A program made the position numbers and the translations under genes. From Caryophanales bacterium UBA6331 (GTDB lineage Bacteria; Bacillota_I; Bacilli_A; RF39; UBA660), in NCBI GenBank assembly GCA_002438065.1, contig DJSP01000097.1, positions 1 to 8,689 of the forward strand: a stretch of 8,689 nt of DNA, given 5' to 3'. This document shows positions 5,458 to 8,689 of this stretch, in pieces; the stretch's first letter is position 1; every line of letters starts with the position of its first letter. The notes under the pieces were generated by a model that saw nothing but the letters and a program-made list of their open reading frames with translations, was not told the origin of the DNA and ran no database searches.

Positions 5458-6030
5458 ATGATATTATATAAAGTATTAAGACCAATAGTATATGTATTAT
5501 TTAAAATTGTTTACAAACCAGAAGTTATTAACAAAGAATCTATTCCCAAAAAAGGAAGATGTATCATAGCCGGAACCCATACTAATAATTTAGATTTTAT
5601 TACAGTTGGAATAGGAACAAAAAGACCAGTAAGATATGTTGCTAAAGATGAATTAATGAAAGGAATAAAAAAATATTTCTTTAAAGCTGTTGGAATTATT
5701 CCTGTAAATCGTCGTATTCATGATAAATCAGTAATTCCAACATGTGTTGATTTATTAAATAAAGAAGAATTAGTAGGTATTTTTCCCGAAGGAACAATTA
5801 ATCGCACTAATGATTTAATAATGCCATTTAAAAAAGGTGCAGTAGTAATGTCAATAAGAGCAAAATCAAAAATAATCCCGTTTGCCATTAATGGAATGTA
5901 TAAAAGAGGAAAATTAAAAATAATATTTGGTGAAGCATATTATCCAAAAACTGAAGATATTGAAAAAGAGACGAAAGTTTTAGAGGATAAAGTAATAGAT
6001 TTAATTAAGAAAGCAAGTGATAATAAATGA
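5458..6030 (+). CDS. plsC: PlsC-like lysophospholipid/glycerol-phosphate acyltransferase (short form)
   Basis: The 190-residue protein matches the core length of the PlsC (LPLAT) family. Motif I is H41-x4-D46 in THTNNLD, the catalytic His-Asp pair, with Thr where the family usually has Asn before His. Motif II is GIIPVNRR, motif III is FPEGT (109-113) followed by INR in place of the usual RS, and motif IV is KIIPFAING. A hydrophobic stretch at residues 2-20 suggests membrane association. Family members acylate lysophosphatidic acid or lysophospholipids from acyl-ACP or acyl-CoA. The start is uncertain: GTG 5446, ATG 5449 and ATG 5458 are in frame; I prefer 5458 since GTGAT (5446-5450) can act as its ribosome site. 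It is the first gene of the operon and overlaps the ligase start by four bases (ATGA). Confidence 0.85.
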   Translation: MILYKVLRPIVYVLFKIVYKPEVINKESIPKKGRCIIAGTHTNNLDFITVGIGTKRPVRYVAKDELMKGIKKYFFKAVGIIPVNRRIHDKSVIPTCVDLLNKEELVGIFPEGTINRTNDLIMPFKKGAVVMSIRAKSKIIPFAINGMYKRGKLKIIFGEAYYPKTEDIEKETKVLEDKVIDLIKKASDNK

Positions 6031-7799
6031 ATTATTTAAAAAAAATATTTAATAAGGAAAAATCTGTTGAATTAAAAAAGGGAGATGACTCTACTAATCA
6101 TTTAGAATACCCAACTGGATCAATGATTAATGAAGTAGAAAAGATAGTTAAGGATTATCCTTATAATTATGCTTTAGAATATTATGGAAATAATATAACT
6201 TATAAGAAATTTTATGAGCTTATTAATAAATGTGCAAAAAGTTTAAAAATGATAGGTGTAGAACCTAAAGATAAAGTAACAATTTGTATGCCAAATATGC
6301 CAGAAGCAATTATTATGTTTTATGCTGTTAATTTAATTGGTGCAGTTGCTTCTATGATCCATCCTTTAGCAAGTGTAAATGAAGTAGAATACTATATTGA
6401 TGCTGCGTCAAGCAAGTATATTTTAACAGTTGATTTATTTGCCGAAAAAGTAATTGAAGCAGCTCGTAAAGCAAATGTTAAAAAAATAATAATTTCCAGT
6501 GTAACAGATGCAATGTCATTTACTTATCGTAATTTAATAAATATTTATACTGATGTTACTAATTTTATAAATAAACAAGAAAGATTAAAATTTGATAGTG
6601 AAGATTTAATATCTTGGAAATCATTTATGACTTTAGGAGAATCTTATTTCGGTGAATATATTTATCCTGTTAAAGCAAAAGAAGAAGCAGTTATTCTTTA
6701 TTCGGGTGGAACAACCGGAAAACCAAAGGGAGTTCGTTTATCTAATTTAGGATTTAACGCTGTTGCTAAACAATGCTCAAACCAAACAGGTGCTAGAACC
6801 GGTGATTCAGCACTAGTAATTTTACCTATATTTCATGGCTTTGGTCTTGCTGTTAGTGTGCATACACCTTTAATAAACGGACTTCGTTGTGTACTTGTTC
6901 CAAGATTTAAACAAAGTGATTTTGCAAAATTAATCAAAAAATATAAACCATCATTCTTAATTGGTGTACCAGCCATGTTTGAAGCATTAACACATAATGA
7001 AGATAAATCAGATTATTTAAAATCTGTAAAAAACGCTATCTGTGGGGGAGATATTCTAACAAAAGATTTAAATGATAAAGTTAATAATTACTTTAAAGAA
7101 CATGGATCTATTGCTGAAATAAGACTAGGTTATGGACTAACCGAATCAACAGCAGCATGCTCATTAACTCCAAGATTCTTTTTTAAAGAAAACTGTATTG
7201 GTAAAGCCTTAGCTGACATGAATATCGTTATTTGTAAAGAAGGAACAACTAAAGAATTAAGAAATAATAAAGTTGGTGAAATATGTGTAAATGGTCCATC
7301 AGTCATGTTAGGATATTTAAATGAAGAAGAAGAAACTAAAAACACCTTAAAAATGCACGAAAATGGCAAAATATATTTGCATACTGGCGACTTAGGTTAC
7401 ATCAATAAAGATGGCTATATCTTCTTTAAATCAAGATTAAAAAGAATGATTGTTACTAATGGTTATAATGTTTATCCATCAGTTATGGAAAAAATAATTA
7501 GAGAACATCCCGCAGTAGAAGATGTTGTAGTTGTTGGAATACCTCATCCCTATAAAAAACAAGTACCAGTTGCTAATATTGTTTTAAAAGATAATTATAA
7601 TGAAAGTGCAGAATTAACTGAAGATATCAAAAAATTCTGTGAAAAATCTATTGCTAAATATTCAATGCCTTATCGTTATAATTACATAAAAAGTGTACCT
7701 AAAACATTAATAGGTAAAGTAAATTTTAAAAAATTAGAAGAAGAATGTTGTAGAAAGTATGAGAAAAAAAATGAAAGAACCACACAAAGTAGGATATAA
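6027..7799 (+). CDS. AMP-forming acyl-CoA/acyl-ACP synthetase (fatty acid ligase)
   Basis: The 590-residue protein is a full-length adenylate-forming enzyme of the ANL superfamily. It has the ATP-binding loop YSGGTTGKPKG (225-235), GYGLTES (368-374), the TGDLG motif with D455, the hinge region with RLKRMIVTNGYNVYP, and the C-terminal lysine K564 in IGKVNF, which catalyses adenylation in this superfamily. It should activate a carboxylic acid, most likely a fatty acid, to acyl-AMP and then transfer it to CoA or acyl carrier protein. Flanking acyltransferase genes on both sides support fatty acid incorporation into lipids; the substrate itself is inferred. No signal peptide is seen, so it is cytoplasmic. 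GTGAT (6017-6021) lies five bases before ATG 6027, which overlaps the upstream stop. The 3' end overlaps the next gene by 41 bases. Confidence 0.88.
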   Translation: MNYLKKIFNKEKSVELKKGDDSTNHLEYPTGSMINEVEKIVKDYPYNYALEYYGNNITYKKFYELINKCAKSLKMIGVEPKDKVTICMPNMPEAIIMFYAVNLIGAVASMIHPLASVNEVEYYIDAASSKYILTVDLFAEKVIEAARKANVKKIIISSVTDAMSFTYRNLINIYTDVTNFINKQERLKFDSEDLISWKSFMTLGESYFGEYIYPVKAKEEAVILYSGGTTGKPKGVRLSNLGFNAVAKQCSNQTGARTGDSALVILPIFHGFGLAVSVHTPLINGLRCVLVPRFKQSDFAKLIKKYKPSFLIGVPAMFEALTHNEDKSDYLKSVKNAICGGDILTKDLNDKVNNYFKEHGSIAEIRLGYGLTESTAACSLTPRFFFKENCIGKALADMNIVICKEGTTKELRNNKVGEICVNGPSVMLGYLNEEEETKNTLKMHENGKIYLHTGDLGYINKDGYIFFKSRLKRMIVTNGYNVYPSVMEKIIREHPAVEDVVVVGIPHPYKKQVPVANIVLKDNYNESAELTEDIKKFCEKSIAKYSMPYRYNYIKSVPKTLIGKVNFKKLEEECCRKYEKKNERTTQSRI

Positions 7800-8622
7800 A
7801 ATACTATTAACAATTTTAAAACCAATATATAAATTATACTATCGACCAACAATTATTAATAAAGAAGCAATTCCAAGTAATGGTCCTGTTATAATTTGTT
7901 CCAATCATATTCATTTATTTGACCAAAATACAGCACTTATATCAACAAACAGAATGATCCACTATATGGCCAAAAAAGAACATCTAGACGGAAAATTTGG
8001 TTGGTTTTTTAAAACAGTTGGGTGTATTAGAGTAGACAGAGAAATACATGATGAAACTGCTAAAAGTGAAGCAATAAACTTACTTAAAAATGGATATGTT
8101 GTTGGATTATTTCCTGAAGGAACAAGAAATCAAATATTTGGTAAAGAAGAAATAAATAAAAAATTATATGAACTATATCAAGATAAATTAAGTTACAAAG
8201 ATTTTATTAAAACTTTAAAAAATAACCAAGTATGTATATCTGAATTAAATCTATTAGATAAACTTTTAAACGATAATCGTATAACTTTAAATGAATATAA
8301 AGATAATGCTCTAAATATCTATCCATATTTAGAAAAACTACTTAAAGATAAAACCATAACTAAAGAAGAATATGCATCATCTCAGTTATTGCCAATCAAA
8401 TTTGGAGCTGTATCACTAGCAGTCAAAACAGGAGCAACAATAATTCCATGTGCCGTTACTGGTAAATACACTTTCAAGAACAATCATTTAAACATAAGAT
8501 TTGGTATTCCTTTTAAAGTAGAAAATGTTTCTGATTTAGAAGAATCACGTCAAAAATTAGAAAATGAGATAATAAGATTAAAATTAGAAGGTATTAAAGA
8601 AATAAAAAACAATAAGATATAA
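7759..8622 (+). CDS. plsC: PlsC-like acyltransferase (long form) with an ~80-residue SHOCT-like repeat insertion
   Basis: The 287-residue protein has complete PlsC motifs: NHIHLFD (N49, H50, D55; the catalytic H-x4-D), GCIRVDR (88-94), FPEGTR (118-123) and ATIIPCAVTG (226-235). Between motif III and the LPIKFGA segment, where the paralogue starting at 5458 has about 9 residues, this one has about 89 (123-211). The insert is helical and lysine-rich, and includes two 25-residue tandem repeats, 166-190 and 191-215, each with L-(D/E)-KLL-x-D-xx-IT-xx-EY; a weaker third copy sits at 136-155. They resemble SHOCT domains. Role: acylation of lysophospholipid or glycerol-phosphate acceptors, presumably with acyl groups from the ligase upstream. 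ATG 7759 overlaps the ligase by 41 bases; ATG 7771 is an alternative. Neither has a strong ribosome site, suggesting coupling. No terminator is clear in 8623-8689. Confidence 0.85.
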   Translation: MRKKMKEPHKVGYKILLTILKPIYKLYYRPTIINKEAIPSNGPVIICSNHIHLFDQNTALISTNRMIHYMAKKEHLDGKFGWFFKTVGCIRVDREIHDETAKSEAINLLKNGYVVGLFPEGTRNQIFGKEEINKKLYELYQDKLSYKDFIKTLKNNQVCISELNLLDKLLNDNRITLNEYKDNALNIYPYLEKLLKDKTITKEEYASSQLLPIKFGAVSLAVKTGATIIPCAVTGKYTFKNNHLNIRFGIPFKVENVSDLEESRQKLENEIIRLKLEGIKEIKNNKI

Positions 8623-8689
8623 TGTTGTATTTTATATATTAAAACATATATTTGCAAAGATAAAACAAAATACATAACAAAAAAATGTT

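Noticed and set aside
8623..8679. GTATTTT/AAAATAC inverted repeat after the last gene as a terminator
   Set aside because: Loop over 30 bases and followed by an A-run, not a T-tract; the window ends too soon to judge.
1..8689. Mycoplasma-type code (TGA as Trp)
   Set aside because: TGA ends the toxin at the family's expected terminus and ends the first acyltransferase; Trp residues are encoded by TGG.

Overview
The window is a very AT-rich stretch of a low-GC, Gram-positive-type bacterium, most likely Bacillota (Bacilli/RF39-Erysipelotrichia-like) or a relative; the exact lineage cannot be fixed from sequence alone. Three things point this way: strong A/T preference in codons and spacers, a tRNA gene with an encoded CCA end, and Shine-Dalgarno sites of the (G)GTGAT type. 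TGA is a true stop here: the YoeB-like toxin ends in its family's His-Tyr terminus, one residue before TGA, and an ATGA gene overlap uses TGA. Trp is TGG throughout, so this is genetic code 11 and not the Mycoplasma code.

Layout. (1) 1-1450: a predicted DNA-binding regulator with AlbA_2/Schlafen-type, GHKL-type ATPase and winged-helix domains, preceded by three exact tandem copies of an 11-bp unit. (2) 1500-3532: a divergent pair sharing one promoter region, namely an unrecognised two-TM membrane protein on the minus strand and a membrane-anchored C39-type cysteine peptidase on the plus strand. (3) 3678-4404, minus strand: a YefM/YoeB-type toxin-antitoxin operon with a palindromic operator, then tRNA-Arg(CCU) with its own promoter and a strong terminator. 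(4) 4464-5272, plus strand: a desulfoferrodoxin-type superoxide reductase overlapping an mscL mechanosensitive-channel gene. (5) 5458-8622, plus strand: a three-gene operon with overlapping ends, PlsC-like acyltransferase, AMP-forming acyl-acid ligase, second PlsC-like acyltransferase. This could activate free fatty acids and load them onto lysophospholipid or glycerol-phosphate acceptors.

Most of the window is ordinary core and accessory material. The points most worth a second look are the ~80-residue insertion with SHOCT-like helical repeats inside the second acyltransferase; the plsC-ligase-plsC operon, which resembles a split Aas; the 3 x 11-bp repeats at the regulator; the superoxide reductase lacking the usual Glu-Lys pair and having a doubtful start codon; and promoters that put transcription starts almost on top of start codons. 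No CRISPR array, insertion sequence, rRNA or clear prophage structure was seen. No stretch over 300 bases lacks a gene; the longest gene-free spacers are 5273-5457 (185 bases), 3533-3677 and 2493-2635.
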